Assembly: GCF_013282805.1 (NCBI RefSeq)
Contig: NZ_CP054038.1
Span: 930,001-994,000, forward strand
Direction of reading: 5' to 3'
Length of the DNA: 64,000 nt
Source: Microbacterium hominis
GTDB taxonomy: Bacteria > Actinomycetota > Actinomycetes > Actinomycetales > Microbacteriaceae
Shown here: positions 8,426 through 16,951 of the stretch, piece by piece
Position numbering within the stretch: position 1 is the first letter of the stretch
How the letters are laid out: each line of letters begins with the position of its first letter
Notes under the pieces: generated by a model
The model's database searches: none
What the model was told of the DNA's origin: nothing
What the model saw: the letters and a program-made list of their open reading frames with translations, nothing else
Program-made: the position numbers and the translations under genes

Positions 8426-9054
8426 TCCGGCTCGTCATCGTCGACGACCACCCCGTCGTGCGGGCGGGCCTGGTCGGCATGCTCTCCGATGAGCCCGGGT
8501 TCGAGGTCGTCGGAGAGGCCGCCGACGGCGAGCACGCCGTGCGCATCGCCGCTGCGACCACTCCCGACGTCGTGCTCATGGATCTGCGGATGCCCGGCGT
8601 CGACGGCGTCGAAGCCACAGCGCGCATTACGGCGGAGGGCTCGGCGAAGGTGCTGATCCTCACCACGTACGAGACCGACGATCAGATCCTCGCCGCGATC
8701 GAGGCCGGGGCGAGCGGCTACCTGCTGAAGGCGGCGCCGCAGGCCGAGATCGTCGCGGGAATCCGGTCGGTCGCCGCCGGACAGACCGCGCTCTCGCCCC
8801 AGGTCGCGGTGCGGCTCGTGGAGCGCATGCGGGCGCCGGCGACGACGGAGACGGTGCTCACCGCGCGCGAGACCGAGGTGCTGCAGCTGGTGGCGACCGG
8901 GCACAGCAACAAGCAGATCGCCGTGGCGCTGGGCATCGGCGAGTCGACGGTGAAGACGCACCTGCTGAAGACGTTCGACAAGCTCGGGGTCGCCGACCGC
9001 ACGCGCGCGGTGACCCTCGCGATGGAACGGGGGCTGCTGCCGGCATCCTCCTGA
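8422..9054 (+). CDS. NarL/LuxR-family response regulator
   Basis: A 210-residue regulator partnered with the kinase it overlaps (ATGA). The receiver domain (1-120) has D8/D9, phospho-acceptor D54 in LMDLRMPGVDG and a lysine near 105 in GYLLKAAP. A LuxR-type helix-turn-helix (about 145-205: LTARETEVLQLVATGHSNKQIA ... STVKTHLLKTFDKLGV) binds DNA. Gene order implies that it regulates the exporter operon in which it lies. No operator was identified confidently. Confidence 0.93.
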   Translation: MIRLVIVDDHPVVRAGLVGMLSDEPGFEVVGEAADGEHAVRIAAATTPDVVLMDLRMPGVDGVEATARITAEGSAKVLILTTYETDDQILAAIEAGASGYLLKAAPQAEIVAGIRSVAAGQTALSPQVAVRLVERMRAPATTETVLTARETEVLQLVATGHSNKQIAVALGIGESTVKTHLLKTFDKLGVADRTRAVTLAMERGLLPASS

Positions 9055-9064
9055 CATTCCCAGG

Positions 9065-9092
9065 TTCGGTGGAACTGAGTCTCGCGTATCAT
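9065..9092 (+). promoter_or_regulatory. Candidate promoter of the acyl-CoA dehydrogenase gene
   Basis: TTCGGT at 9065-9070 and TATCAT at 9087-9092, separated by 16 bp, give a plausible housekeeping promoter 35 bp before the ATG at 9127. The -10 matches well and the -35 weakly. Confidence 0.4.
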
Positions 9093-9126
9093 GGTTCGCA
9101 GTTTCACCAGACTTGGAGCATCCGTC

Positions 9127-10851
9127 ATGGCAGACGCATCGACCTACACCGCCCCCGCCGAGGACTACGCGTTCCTCTACCGCGAGGCCTTCGGCACCGA
9201 CATCGTCGCGCGCGCGACGGGAGGGGCGATGGATGCCGGCGATGCCGTCGACGTCGTCACGGCCGCCGGCGAGTTCGCCGCCGAGGTGCTCGCGCCCCTG
9301 GACCAGGTCGGCGACCGGGTCGGCGCGACGCTCGTCGACGGGCAGGCGCGCCTGCCCGAGGGCTTCGCCGAGGCGTACGCCGCGCTCGTCGAGGCGGGCT
9401 GGATCACCGCCGAGGCACCGGAGTCCGCCGGCGGCAACGGACTGCCTGTGCTCATCCAGAACGGGCTCGGCGAGATCTGGAACGGCTCGAACATGGCCTT
9501 CGCGCTGTGCTGGATGCTGACCGCCGGCGCCATCCACGCCCTCGATGCCGTGGCATCCCCCGAACTGCGCGAGACCTACCTCGCGCCGATGGTGGAGGGC
9601 CGCTGGACCGGCACGATGAACCTCACCGAGCCGCAGGCCGGCACCGACCTCGGCGCGATCCGCACCACGGCGACCCCGAACGACGACGGCACGTGGTCGA
9701 TCAGCGGCCAGAAGATCTTCATCACGTGGGGCGACCACGACGTGGCCGACAACATCGTCCACCTGGTGCTCGCCCGCACGCCCGGCGCTCCGGAGGGGGC
9801 GAAGGGCATCTCGCTGTTCGTGGTGCCGAAGTTCCTCGTGAACGCCGACGGCTCCCTCGGGGAGCGCAACGGCGTGCAGACGGTCTCGCTCGAGCACAAG
9901 ATCGGCATCCACGGCAGCCCGACCGCCGTGCTGTCCTATGAGGGCGCGACCGGCTACCTCGCCGGCGGCCTGCACGGGGGCCTGGCCGGCATGTTCGTGA
10001 TGATGAACTCGGCCCGCGCCGGCATGGGCCTGCAGGCCACCGGCGTCTCCGACCGCGCTTACCAGCGTGCGCTCGCGTACGCGCAGGCGCGCCTGCAGGG
10101 GCCGGTCCTGGGCCGCGAGGACGGCGCGACCATCGCGGAGCACCCCGACGTGCGGCGCCTGCTGCTGGCGATGTCGAGCGAGATCTTCGCGATGCGGGCG
10201 ATGGGCGTCTATGTCGGCGACCTGTTCGACCGCGCCGAGACCGAAGGCACGCTCGCTCGCGCGGAGTTCTTCGTGCCGATCTTCAAGGGCTGGACCACCG
10301 AGGAGGCCCTGCGCATCACCTCCGACGCCATCCAGGTGCACGGCGGCATGGGCTTCATCGAGGAGACCGGCGTCGCCCAGCACTACCGCGACGCGCGCAT
10401 CATGCCGATCTACGAGGGCACCACCGCCATCCAGTCGAACGATCTCGTGGGCCGCAAGCTGATCCGCGACGGCGGGGCGACGGCATCCGCTCTCCTCGAC
10501 GACATGTCGGAGACCGTCGCGACCCTGCGCGGCCTCTCCCACCCGGTGGCCGGCCGCACCGCCGACCGCCTCGAGCGGGCCGTGGATGCCGCGCGCCGCG
10601 CGACCGCGGCCGTGCTGGGCTTCGCGGCGTCGCCGCGTGACGCCTACGCCGTGAGCGTTCCCTACCTGACGCTGCTCGGCACCCTCGCCGGCGGCTGGAT
10701 GCACGCCCTCGCCATCGTCGCCGTGCTCGGCCACGACGCCGAGCAGCCCGCCGACGCGCAGCGCCTTCTCGAGGCCGACTTCTACGGCGCGCACCACCTC
10801 TCCCGCGTGGCGGCGCTCGCCGAGACGGTCGAGGCCGGCGAGATCGGCTGA
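9127..10851 (+). CDS. Acyl-CoA dehydrogenase (FadE5-like, long form)
   Basis: A 574-residue FAD enzyme that introduces the alpha-beta double bond into acyl-CoA in beta-oxidation. Domains in order: N-terminal extension and helical domain (about 1-150), beta domain with the flavin/substrate motif MNLTEPQAGTDLG, helical C-domain, then the extra C-terminal domain of the 570-610-residue class. The catalytic base is E430 in MPIYEGTTAIQSNDLVGRKL, the position used by this subfamily, and the QVHGGMGFIEE motif precedes it. The ATG at 9127 is preceded by GGAG; the upstream in-frame ATG at 9091 overlaps the predicted -10 box and is unlikely. The gene appears monocistronic. The preferred chain length cannot be read from sequence. 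Confidence 0.92.
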   Translation: MADASTYTAPAEDYAFLYREAFGTDIVARATGGAMDAGDAVDVVTAAGEFAAEVLAPLDQVGDRVGATLVDGQARLPEGFAEAYAALVEAGWITAEAPESAGGNGLPVLIQNGLGEIWNGSNMAFALCWMLTAGAIHALDAVASPELRETYLAPMVEGRWTGTMNLTEPQAGTDLGAIRTTATPNDDGTWSISGQKIFITWGDHDVADNIVHLVLARTPGAPEGAKGISLFVVPKFLVNADGSLGERNGVQTVSLEHKIGIHGSPTAVLSYEGATGYLAGGLHGGLAGMFVMMNSARAGMGLQATGVSDRAYQRALAYAQARLQGPVLGREDGATIAEHPDVRRLLLAMSSEIFAMRAMGVYVGDLFDRAETEGTLARAEFFVPIFKGWTTEEALRITSDAIQVHGGMGFIEETGVAQHYRDARIMPIYEGTTAIQSNDLVGRKLIRDGGATASALLDDMSETVATLRGLSHPVAGRTADRLERAVDAARRATAAVLGFAASPRDAYAVSVPYLTLLGTLAGGWMHALAIVAVLGHDAEQPADAQRLLEADFYGAHHLSRVAALAETVEAGEIG

Positions 10852-10901
10852 CTCCCGCGGGTTGCGCCGCTGTCGGGGGCGTCGCCTACCCGTGACGCAG
10901 C

Positions 10902-11015
10902 ATGGACCACCGCGCTCTCTACGACGACCTCGTGACCGACCGCTTCGGCCCCGCCGTGCGGCTCGAGCAGGAGCGCCTCGACGGGGATTGGGCGCTCGGG
11001 CAACGAGGAGAATGA
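10902..11015 (+). pseudogene. Short unrecognised reading frame, possibly a gene remnant
   Basis: A 37-codon frame from an ATG (MDHRALYDDLVTDRFG...) to a TGA lies in the 200-bp gap between the dehydrogenase and the VapB gene. Its codon use looks like real coding DNA, but it matches nothing I recognise and is too short for a domain. It could be the N-terminal stub of a gene truncated when the toxin-antitoxin pair arrived, or chance. No clear ribosome site precedes it. Confidence 0.2.
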
Positions 11016-11053
11016 CAGCAGCGCATCAGTTCACCTGACGCTATGCTGTCATC

Positions 11054-11308
11054 GTGCGCACCACGGTGACTTTGGACCCAGACGCGGAAGCGGCGATCCG
11101 ACGCCTCATGGCGCAGCGAGGCATCTCCTTCAAGCGCGCGTTGAACGACGCCATCCGCGCGGGAACGAGCACCGCGCCCAGGCGTGAAGGCGGATACACG
11201 AGGCCACGCGATCTGGGCGCCGCGGCGGTCGACCTCATGCATGCCAATCGTCTTCTCGCCGACCTCGAGGACGACGAGCTGATCCGCCGGCTCCAGGTCG
11301 ATCGATGA
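11054..11308 (+). CDS. vapB: VapB-type antitoxin
   Basis: An 84-residue protein with an N-terminal ribbon-helix-helix-like segment (MRTTVTLDPDAEAAIRRLMAQRGISFKRALNDAIRAG) as in Arc/MetJ-type VapB antitoxins. Its C-terminal tail (from about 45) would wrap the toxin. It starts with GTG at 11054; a TATGCT box at 11042-11047 lies only six bases upstream, so the mRNA may be leaderless. Its end overlaps the toxin start (ATGA), the classic toxin-antitoxin order. VapB usually represses its own operon as a complex with VapC. Confidence 0.85.
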   Translation: MRTTVTLDPDAEAAIRRLMAQRGISFKRALNDAIRAGTSTAPRREGGYTRPRDLGAAAVDLMHANRLLADLEDDELIRRLQVDR

Positions 11309-11751
11309 GGATCATCGACACCAACGTCCTCGTCTACGCCGTGGATGCTCGCAGCCCGCAGCATGCGGCATCCATCGCCTGGCTCGACTCCGCACTCGAC
11401 GGTCGCGATGACGTCGGCTTCAGCTGGAACGCGCTGCTCGGCTTCATCCGCCTCACGACGAATCCGCGTGTGTTCCCGTCGCCGCTCGCGGCGGAAGAGG
11501 CGATGGCGCAGGTGCATGACTGGCTCGCCGCCCCCAGCGCCCATGTGCTCAATCCCGGAGCGCGGCACCCCGAGATCCTCGAGCGGCTGCTCGTCGCGCG
11601 CGGAGCCGCAGGGAACCTGGTCAACGATGCCCACCTCGCCGCGCTCGCCATCGAGAACCGGGCGAGCGTGGTCACCTTCGACTCCGACCTCTCCCGCTTC
11701 GAAGGCGTTCGCGCGGTCACCCCCGACGACCTCCTCCGCCGCGCGCGCTAG
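11305..11751 (+). CDS. vapC: VapC-type PIN-domain ribonuclease toxin
   Basis: A 148-residue single-domain PIN protein. The acidic metal-binding residues are present: D5 in MRIIDTNVLVYA, an acidic cluster in the middle (AAEEAMAQ), D in NLVNDAHLAALA and D in FDSDLSRF near the C-terminus. VapC toxins are Mg-dependent endoribonucleases, often cutting tRNAs or 23S rRNA, neutralised by VapB. The start overlaps the antitoxin stop, so the two are translationally coupled. The target RNA cannot be predicted. The pair sits between an acyl-CoA dehydrogenase and isocitrate lyase and ends at a strong hairpin, consistent with a self-contained acquired module. Confidence 0.9.
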   Translation: MRIIDTNVLVYAVDARSPQHAASIAWLDSALDGRDDVGFSWNALLGFIRLTTNPRVFPSPLAAEEAMAQVHDWLAAPSAHVLNPGARHPEILERLLVARGAAGNLVNDAHLAALAIENRASVVTFDSDLSRFEGVRAVTPDDLLRRAR

Positions 11752-11767
11752 CGCGGGAACGCGCAGA

Positions 11768-11811
11768 GACGGTGGATGCCTCGGACCGGCTGGTCCGAGG
11801 CATCCACCGTC
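11768..11811. terminator. Hairpin terminator between vapC and isocitrate lyase
   Basis: A perfect 20-bp inverted repeat (11768-11787 with 11792-11811) with a GGCT loop lies between convergent genes and can serve both strands. Confidence 0.85.
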
Positions 11812-11823
11812 TTACGGGTGAGA

Positions 11824-13419
11824 TCAGCTGAACTGGTTCATCGTGTTGTGCTGGCCGCCGGCCTTGAGGGCGGCGTCGCCGGCGAAGTACTCCTTGTGGT
11901 TGTCGCCGATGTCGCTGCCGGCCATGTTCTGGTGCTTGACGGTGGCGATGCCCTCTCGGATCTCCCGACGCTGCACGCCCGCGACGTAGGCGAGCATGCC
12001 CTCGTCGCCGAAGTAGTCCTTGGCCAGGCTGTCGGTCGACAGCGCCGCCGTGTGGTACGTCGGCAGCGTGATGAGGTGGTGGAAGATGCCCGCCCGAGCA
12101 GAGCCGTCGCGCTGGAAGGTGCGGATCTTCTCGTCGGCCAGCCGCGCGAGCTCGGTGTCGTCGTACTCGACGCCCATGAGCTCATCGCGCTTGTATGCCG
12201 AGACGTCGGCGCCCTGCTCGGCGAGCTCGTCGTAGGCCTGCTGGCGGAAGTTGAGCGTCCAGTTGAACGACGGGCTGTTGTTGTAGACGAGCTTCGCGTT
12301 GGGGATCTCCTCGCGGATCGCGTCGACCATGCCCGCGATCTGCTCCACGTGCGGCTTCTCGGTCTCGATCCACAGCAGGTCGGCGCCGTTTCGCAGCGAC
12401 GTGATGCAGTCGAGCACGCAGCGCGCCTCTCCGGTGCCCGGGCGGAACCGGTAGAGGTTGCTGGCCAGGCGCTTCGGGCGCAGCAGCTTGCCGTCGCGCT
12501 TGATGACGACATCGCCGTTGCCGAGGTCGGCGTCCGAGATCTCCTCGACGTCGAGGAACGCGTTGTACTGGTCGCCGAGATCCCCCGGCTGGTGGGTGAC
12601 CGCGAGCTTCTGCGTGAGACCGGCGCCGAGCGAATCGGTGCGGGCCACGATGACGCCGTTGTCGATGCCGAGCTCGAGGAACGCGTACCGGACCGCGGTG
12701 ATCTTCGCGATGAAGTCCTCGTGGGGGACGGTCACCTTGCCGTCCTGGTGGCCGCACTGCTTCTCGTCGGACACCTGGTTCTCGATCTGGATCGCGCACG
12801 CGCCCGCCTCGATCATCTTCTTGGCGAGCAGGTACGTGGCCTCGGGGTTGCCGAAACCGGCGTCGATGTCGGCGATGATCGGCACCACGTGGGTCTCGTA
12901 GTTGTCGATCTGCGACTGCACGAACTCGGCCGCCGTCTCGTCTCCCGCGGCGCGGGCCGCATCGAGCTGGGTGAACAGCAGGTCGAGCTCACGCGCGTCG
13001 GCCTGGCGCAGGAACGTGTAGAGCTCCTCGATCAGGGCCGGCACCGCGGTCTTCTCGTGCATCGACTGGTCGGGGAGCGGCCCGAACTCCGAGCGCAGCG
13101 CGGCGACCATCCATCCCGACAGGTAGAGGTAGCGCTTGTTCGTCGACTTCAGGTGCTTCTTGATCGAGATGAGCTTCTGCTGCCCGATGAATCCGTGCCA
13201 GACGCCGAGCGACTGGGTGTACACCGACGAGTCGGCGTCGTACTCGGCCATGTCGCGGCGCATGATGTCGGCGGTGTACTGGGCGATCTCCAGACCCGTG
13301 CGGAAGCGGTTCTGCGCGCGCATCCGGGCGGCGGACTCGGGGTCGATGGCATCCCAGCTGGAGCCGTGCTGCTCCGTGAGAGCGCGGATGGCGTCGATGT
13401 CGTCCTGGTAGGTGGTCAT
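11824..13419 (-). CDS. aceA: Isocitrate lyase
   Basis: A 531-residue isocitrate lyase (isocitrate to glyoxylate + succinate), first enzyme of the glyoxylate shunt for growth on acetate, fatty acids or other C2 sources. The substrate-binding cysteine is in DEKQCGHQDGKV (near residue 221), a variant of the KKCGH signature, and the metal-binding ADIDAGFG segment precedes it. At about 530 residues it belongs to the longer isocitrate lyase class. The ATG at 13419 has a good GGGAAAG ribosome site; the longer open frame is non-homologous. It is followed by a terminator and transcribed away from malate synthase, 74 bp behind it on the same strand, so the two probably form an operon. Confidence 0.95.
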   Translation of the reverse strand: MTTYQDDIDAIRALTEQHGSSWDAIDPESAARMRAQNRFRTGLEIAQYTADIMRRDMAEYDADSSVYTQSLGVWHGFIGQQKLISIKKHLKSTNKRYLYLSGWMVAALRSEFGPLPDQSMHEKTAVPALIEELYTFLRQADARELDLLFTQLDAARAAGDETAAEFVQSQIDNYETHVVPIIADIDAGFGNPEATYLLAKKMIEAGACAIQIENQVSDEKQCGHQDGKVTVPHEDFIAKITAVRYAFLELGIDNGVIVARTDSLGAGLTQKLAVTHQPGDLGDQYNAFLDVEEISDADLGNGDVVIKRDGKLLRPKRLASNLYRFRPGTGEARCVLDCITSLRNGADLLWIETEKPHVEQIAGMVDAIREEIPNAKLVYNNSPSFNWTLNFRQQAYDELAEQGADVSAYKRDELMGVEYDDTELARLADEKIRTFQRDGSARAGIFHHLITLPTYHTAALSTDSLAKDYFGDEGMLAYVAGVQRREIREGIATVKHQNMAGSDIGDNHKEYFAGDAALKAGGQHNTMNQFS

Positions 13420-13493
13420 GCTCTTTCCCTTCTGGGGTGGTGTGGGAGCGGCGCGTGCGAGGCGGGGCCTCGCACGCGCCGCGGAGGGGGGTG

Positions 13494-15158
13494 TCAGTCG
13501 GTCTCGACGAGGAACTTCGCGTAGGCGGGCAGCGTCAGGAACGCCGGGAACTCCTGCCCGAGAGCGACCTCGCGGAAGATCTCGGCGGCGTCGTCGAAGC
13601 GGTCGCCCTCGCGGCGCTCGACCTCCCCGAGCACCTCGGCGATGAGCCCTTCGATGTACTCGCGCGTGATGTGGTCGCCCTCGGCGGTCTGGCGGTCCTG
13701 GTGGATCCACTGCCACACCTGCGAGCGCGAGATCTCGGCGGTCGCGGCATCCTCCATCAGGTTGTCGATGGCGACGGCGCCCAGGCCCCGCAGCCAGGCC
13801 TCGATGTAGCGGATGGCCACCGACACGTTGTCGCGCACGCCCTGCGCGGTGACCGGGCGCCCGATGTGCACCTCGATCAGGTCCGCAGCGGCCACCTGCA
13901 CCTCGGGACGCTGCCGATCGAGCTGGTTCGGCCGGTCGCCCAGCACCGCGTCGAACTCGGCCCGGGCCACGGGGATGAGGTCGGGGTGGGCCACCCAGGT
14001 GCCGTCGAAGCCGTCGCCGGCCTCGCGCTTCTTGTCAGCGGCCACCTTCTCGAACGCGCGCTCGGTGACCTCGGGGTCGCGGCGATTCGGGATGAAGGCG
14101 CTCATGCCGCCGATCGCGAAGGCGCCGCGCTTGTGGCAGGTCTTCACCAGCAGCTCGGTGTAGGCGCGCATGAACGGCACCGTCATCGTGACCTCGCTGC
14201 GGTCGGGGAGCACGAAGCGCGCACCGCGGCCGCGGTAGTTCTTGATGATCGAGAAGATGTAGTCCCAGCGGCCCGCATTCAGACCCGCGATGTGATCACG
14301 CAGCTCGAAGAGGATCTCCTCCATCTCGAACGCGGCCGGCAGCGTCTCGATGAGCACCGTCGCGCGGATCGTGCCGTGCGGGATGCCGATGTAGCGCTCG
14401 CTGAAGGTGAAGACGTCGTCCCACAGCTTCGCCTCCTCGCTCGACTCGAGCTTGGCGATGTAGAAGTAGGGTCCGCGGCCGTTGGCGATGAGCTGCTGCG
14501 CGTTGTGGAAGAAGTACAGCCCGAAGTCGACGAGCGAGCCCGAGGCATCCATCGTGCGGCCGGTGCGGTCGGTGAAGCGGATGTGCTTCTCGACCAGGTG
14601 CCAGCCGCGCGGGCGCATCACGATCGTGGGGGTCTCGGTGGCGGTGACCTCGTAGCGCTTCCCCTCGGGGCTCGTGAAGCCGAGCTCGCCGCGGATGGCA
14701 TCCCGCAGCGACAGCTGGCCCTCGATGACGTTCTTCCAGGTGGGGCTGGTGGCGTCCTCCTGGTCGGCCAGCCACACCTTCGCGCCCGAGTTGAGTGCGT
14801 TGATGGTCATCTTCGGGTCGGTGGGGCCGGTGATCTCCACGCGGCGGTCCTCCAGGCCCGGACCGGCGCCGGCGACGCGCCACTCGTCGTCCTCGCGGAT
14901 GTGCGCGGTGTCGTCGCGGAAGCCCGGGTCGTGGCCGTTGCCGATCTCGAAGCGGCGGCGCATGCGGTCGGCGAGGCGGTCGTGGCGGCGGGCGGCGAAG
15001 CGCTCGTGCAGCTCCGTGAGGAAGGCGACCGCCTCGGCGGTGAGGATCTCGTCGTAACGGTCGCGGACGGGCCCGGCGATCTCGATCGAGGGCGTGTGGG
15101 TCTGCGTGGGGATGGGTCCGGTGCGGGTGCGCATCGGGGCGGTGGTGGAGGGAGTCAT
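13494..15158 (-). CDS. aceB: Malate synthase A
   Basis: A 554-residue malate synthase (glyoxylate + acetyl-CoA to malate), second enzyme of the glyoxylate shunt. Family landmarks: the NALNSGAKVWLADQEDATSPTW stretch near residue 115-135, the catalytic-arginine/signature region around residue 290 (LRDHIAGLNAGRWDYIFS), and the C-terminal GAVAIDNLMEDAATAEISRSQVWQW segment carrying the catalytic base. The length fits malate synthase A. The ATG at 15158 has an AGGAAGG ribosome site. It lies divergent from the RamB-like regulator, with repeated GTGAAGTT boxes between, and upstream of isocitrate lyase on the same strand. Confidence 0.95.
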   Translation of the reverse strand: MTPSTTAPMRTRTGPIPTQTHTPSIEIAGPVRDRYDEILTAEAVAFLTELHERFAARRHDRLADRMRRRFEIGNGHDPGFRDDTAHIREDDEWRVAGAGPGLEDRRVEITGPTDPKMTINALNSGAKVWLADQEDATSPTWKNVIEGQLSLRDAIRGELGFTSPEGKRYEVTATETPTIVMRPRGWHLVEKHIRFTDRTGRTMDASGSLVDFGLYFFHNAQQLIANGRGPYFYIAKLESSEEAKLWDDVFTFSERYIGIPHGTIRATVLIETLPAAFEMEEILFELRDHIAGLNAGRWDYIFSIIKNYRGRGARFVLPDRSEVTMTVPFMRAYTELLVKTCHKRGAFAIGGMSAFIPNRRDPEVTERAFEKVAADKKREAGDGFDGTWVAHPDLIPVARAEFDAVLGDRPNQLDRQRPEVQVAAADLIEVHIGRPVTAQGVRDNVSVAIRYIEAWLRGLGAVAIDNLMEDAATAEISRSQVWQWIHQDRQTAEGDHITREYIEGLIAEVLGEVERREGDRFDDAAEIFREVALGQEFPAFLTLPAYAKFLVETD

Positions 15159-15289
15159 GACTCTGCCTTCCTAGGGACGAGAGGTGTGTGTGGATTCGGG
15201 GGATGCCTGCTCCGGCGTGTGCGCCGGGTGAGGCATCCCGTGATCCGCGTGTGAGGATCGGTCGGTGGTGGTCGTGCATCCACTATCCG

Positions 15290-15331
15290 GTGAAGTTCGG
15301 GGGTGCTCCTGACGAAATCGACTGTGAAGTT
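15290..15331. promoter_or_regulatory. Two GTGAAGTT direct repeats in the aceB-ramB divergent region
   Basis: GTGAAGTT occurs at 15290-15297 and 15324-15331, 34 bp apart, both followed by a pyrimidine or T and G. On the other strand they read AACTTCAC, partly resembling the AACTTTGC half of the known RamB box. A GATAAT hexamer (15336-15341) just after the second copy could be the -10 of the regulator gene. Probable operator for control of aceB/aceA and autoregulation; inferred. Confidence 0.45.
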
Positions 15332-15366
15332 TGTCGATAATTCTGCTTTCGTGACAGAATCGCGGC

Positions 15367-16845
15367 ATGACGACGACCTTCACCCGCGACGCCGGCCCGG
15401 AAGATCTCGACGATGAAGAGGTGGATGCCCTCACCATCGGCCGTCGGATCCGTCAGCTGCGCACCGACCGCGGCATGACGCTCGACGAGCTCGCCGGCGC
15501 GGTCGACCGTGCCCCCAGCCAGCTGTCGATGATCGAGAACGGACGCCGCGAGCCGAAGCTCACGCTCCTGCAGGCGATCGCGCGCGCCCTGGGTACGACG
15601 CTCGATGCGCTGCTGGAGTCCGAGCCGCTCGACGAGCGCTCGACGCTGGAGATCCAGCTCGAGCGGGCGATGCGCGGGCAGACCTTCCAGGCTCTCGGCA
15701 TCCCGCCGTTCCGCATCGGCAAGACGGTGCCCACCGACGCCCTCAAGGCGATGCTCGCGCTCCAGGGAGAGATCGAGCGGCTCCGCGACGAGCGTGCCGC
15801 CACCCCGGAGGAGGCGCGCCGCGCGAACGTGGCGCTGCGCCGGCTCATGCGCACCCAGAACAATTACTTCCCCGAGCTCGAGGCCCAGGCCCGCGGCATC
15901 CTCGACGCCGTCGATCACCCCGGCGGCCCGCTCACTCAGCGCACCGCGTCGGACATCGCGGCGCACCTCGGCTTCACGCTGCACTACGTGCCCGATCTGC
16001 CGCAGACGACGCGGTCGGTCGCCGACATCCGCAACGGCCGGCTCTACCTGTCGAGCCGCCAGGCGGCCAAGGGCGATCCGCGCACGGCGCTGCTGCAGGC
16101 GCTGTCCAGCCGCATCCTCGGCCACCGCGAGCCCACGTCCTACGCCGAGTTCCTGCGCCAGCGCGTCGAGACGAACTATCTCACCGGCGCTCTGCTGATC
16201 CCCGAGGCGCACGTCGTGCCGGCCCTGCAGGACGCCAAGGACGACCGCGCGATCTCCATCGAGGACCTGCGCGACGCGTACTCGGTGTCGTACGAGACCG
16301 CCGCACACCGCTTCACGAACCTCGCCACGGTGCACCTGGGCATCCCCGTGCACTTCCTCAAGGTGCACGAGTCGGGCACCATCACGAAGGCGTACGAGAA
16401 CGACGACGTGAACTTCCCGACCGACCGGCTCGGGGCCATCGAAGGGCAGATGTGCTGCCGCAAGTGGACCTCGCGCGTCGTCTTCGACGTCGACGACCAC
16501 TTCAACCCGTACTACCAGTACACCGACACCGGCAACGGCACGTACTGGTGCACGGCGCGCGTCGAGCTGTCGAGCGAAGGCGCGCACTCGGTCTCGGTCG
16601 GGGTGCGCTTCGACGACACGAAGTGGTTCCTCGGGCGCGACACGCCCCACCGCGGCGTATCGAAGCACTCCGTCGAGGTGTGCTGCCGTCGCGCACCCGC
16701 CGACCTCGAGGGCGCGTGGCGGGAGCACTCGTGGCCGAACGTGCGCACGCCCCGTACGCTGCTGGCGACGCTGCCGACCGGAGCCTTCCCCGGCGTCGAC
16801 ACCACCGACGTGTACGAGTTCCTGGAGGCCCACGCCCCGCGCTGA
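15367..16845 (+). CDS. RamB/ScfR-like transcriptional regulator of acetate/short-chain acyl metabolism
   Basis: A 492-residue regulator with an N-terminal XRE helix-turn-helix (about 20-78: IGRRIRQLRTDRGMTLDELAG...LSMIENGRREPKLTLLQAIARALG), a long helical middle, an IrrE/ImmA-type domain (about 190-330), and a C-terminal short-chain fatty-acyl regulator domain with paired cysteines (GQMCCRKW near 365, VEVCCRR near 440). This is the architecture of Corynebacterium RamB, which controls aceA, aceB and acetate activation genes. It is divergent from malate synthase with candidate boxes in the intergenic region. It is expected to sense an acyl-CoA-linked signal, but that is inference. A HExxH protease motif is not evident. 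Confidence 0.88.
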   Translation: MTTTFTRDAGPEDLDDEEVDALTIGRRIRQLRTDRGMTLDELAGAVDRAPSQLSMIENGRREPKLTLLQAIARALGTTLDALLESEPLDERSTLEIQLERAMRGQTFQALGIPPFRIGKTVPTDALKAMLALQGEIERLRDERAATPEEARRANVALRRLMRTQNNYFPELEAQARGILDAVDHPGGPLTQRTASDIAAHLGFTLHYVPDLPQTTRSVADIRNGRLYLSSRQAAKGDPRTALLQALSSRILGHREPTSYAEFLRQRVETNYLTGALLIPEAHVVPALQDAKDDRAISIEDLRDAYSVSYETAAHRFTNLATVHLGIPVHFLKVHESGTITKAYENDDVNFPTDRLGAIEGQMCCRKWTSRVVFDVDDHFNPYYQYTDTGNGTYWCTARVELSSEGAHSVSVGVRFDDTKWFLGRDTPHRGVSKHSVEVCCRRAPADLEGAWREHSWPNVRTPRTLLATLPTGAFPGVDTTDVYEFLEAHAPR

Positions 16846-16872
16846 GCGCCGCGTGGTGTCGCCCCGCCTGCC

Positions 16873-16946
16873 GAGATCAGGTGATCCGCCGAGAACAGGC
16901 CGTTGCCCCGCAGGATCGTCCTGTTTCCGGCAGATCACCTGATCTC
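16873..16946. repeat. 74-bp palindromic element, intergenic copy (27-20-27)
   Basis: Inverted arms 16873-16899 and 16920-16946 match at 24 of 27 positions around a 20-nt loop. The arm core is AGGTGATC(C/T)GCCG. The same 27-20-27 element recurs six times within the HerA-like gene at 56510-57345. It follows the ramB-like stop by 27 bp and could act as its terminator. Together with the 39-bp repeats it fills the gap to the next gene. Confidence 0.8.
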
Positions 16947-16951
16947 AGCAA

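Noticed and set aside
7027..10797. A 1256-codon open frame on the minus strand
   Set aside because: It runs antisense through the histidine kinase, response regulator and acyl-CoA dehydrogenase genes, is rich in His/Arg/Gly and shows no domain; it is a GC-driven shadow frame.
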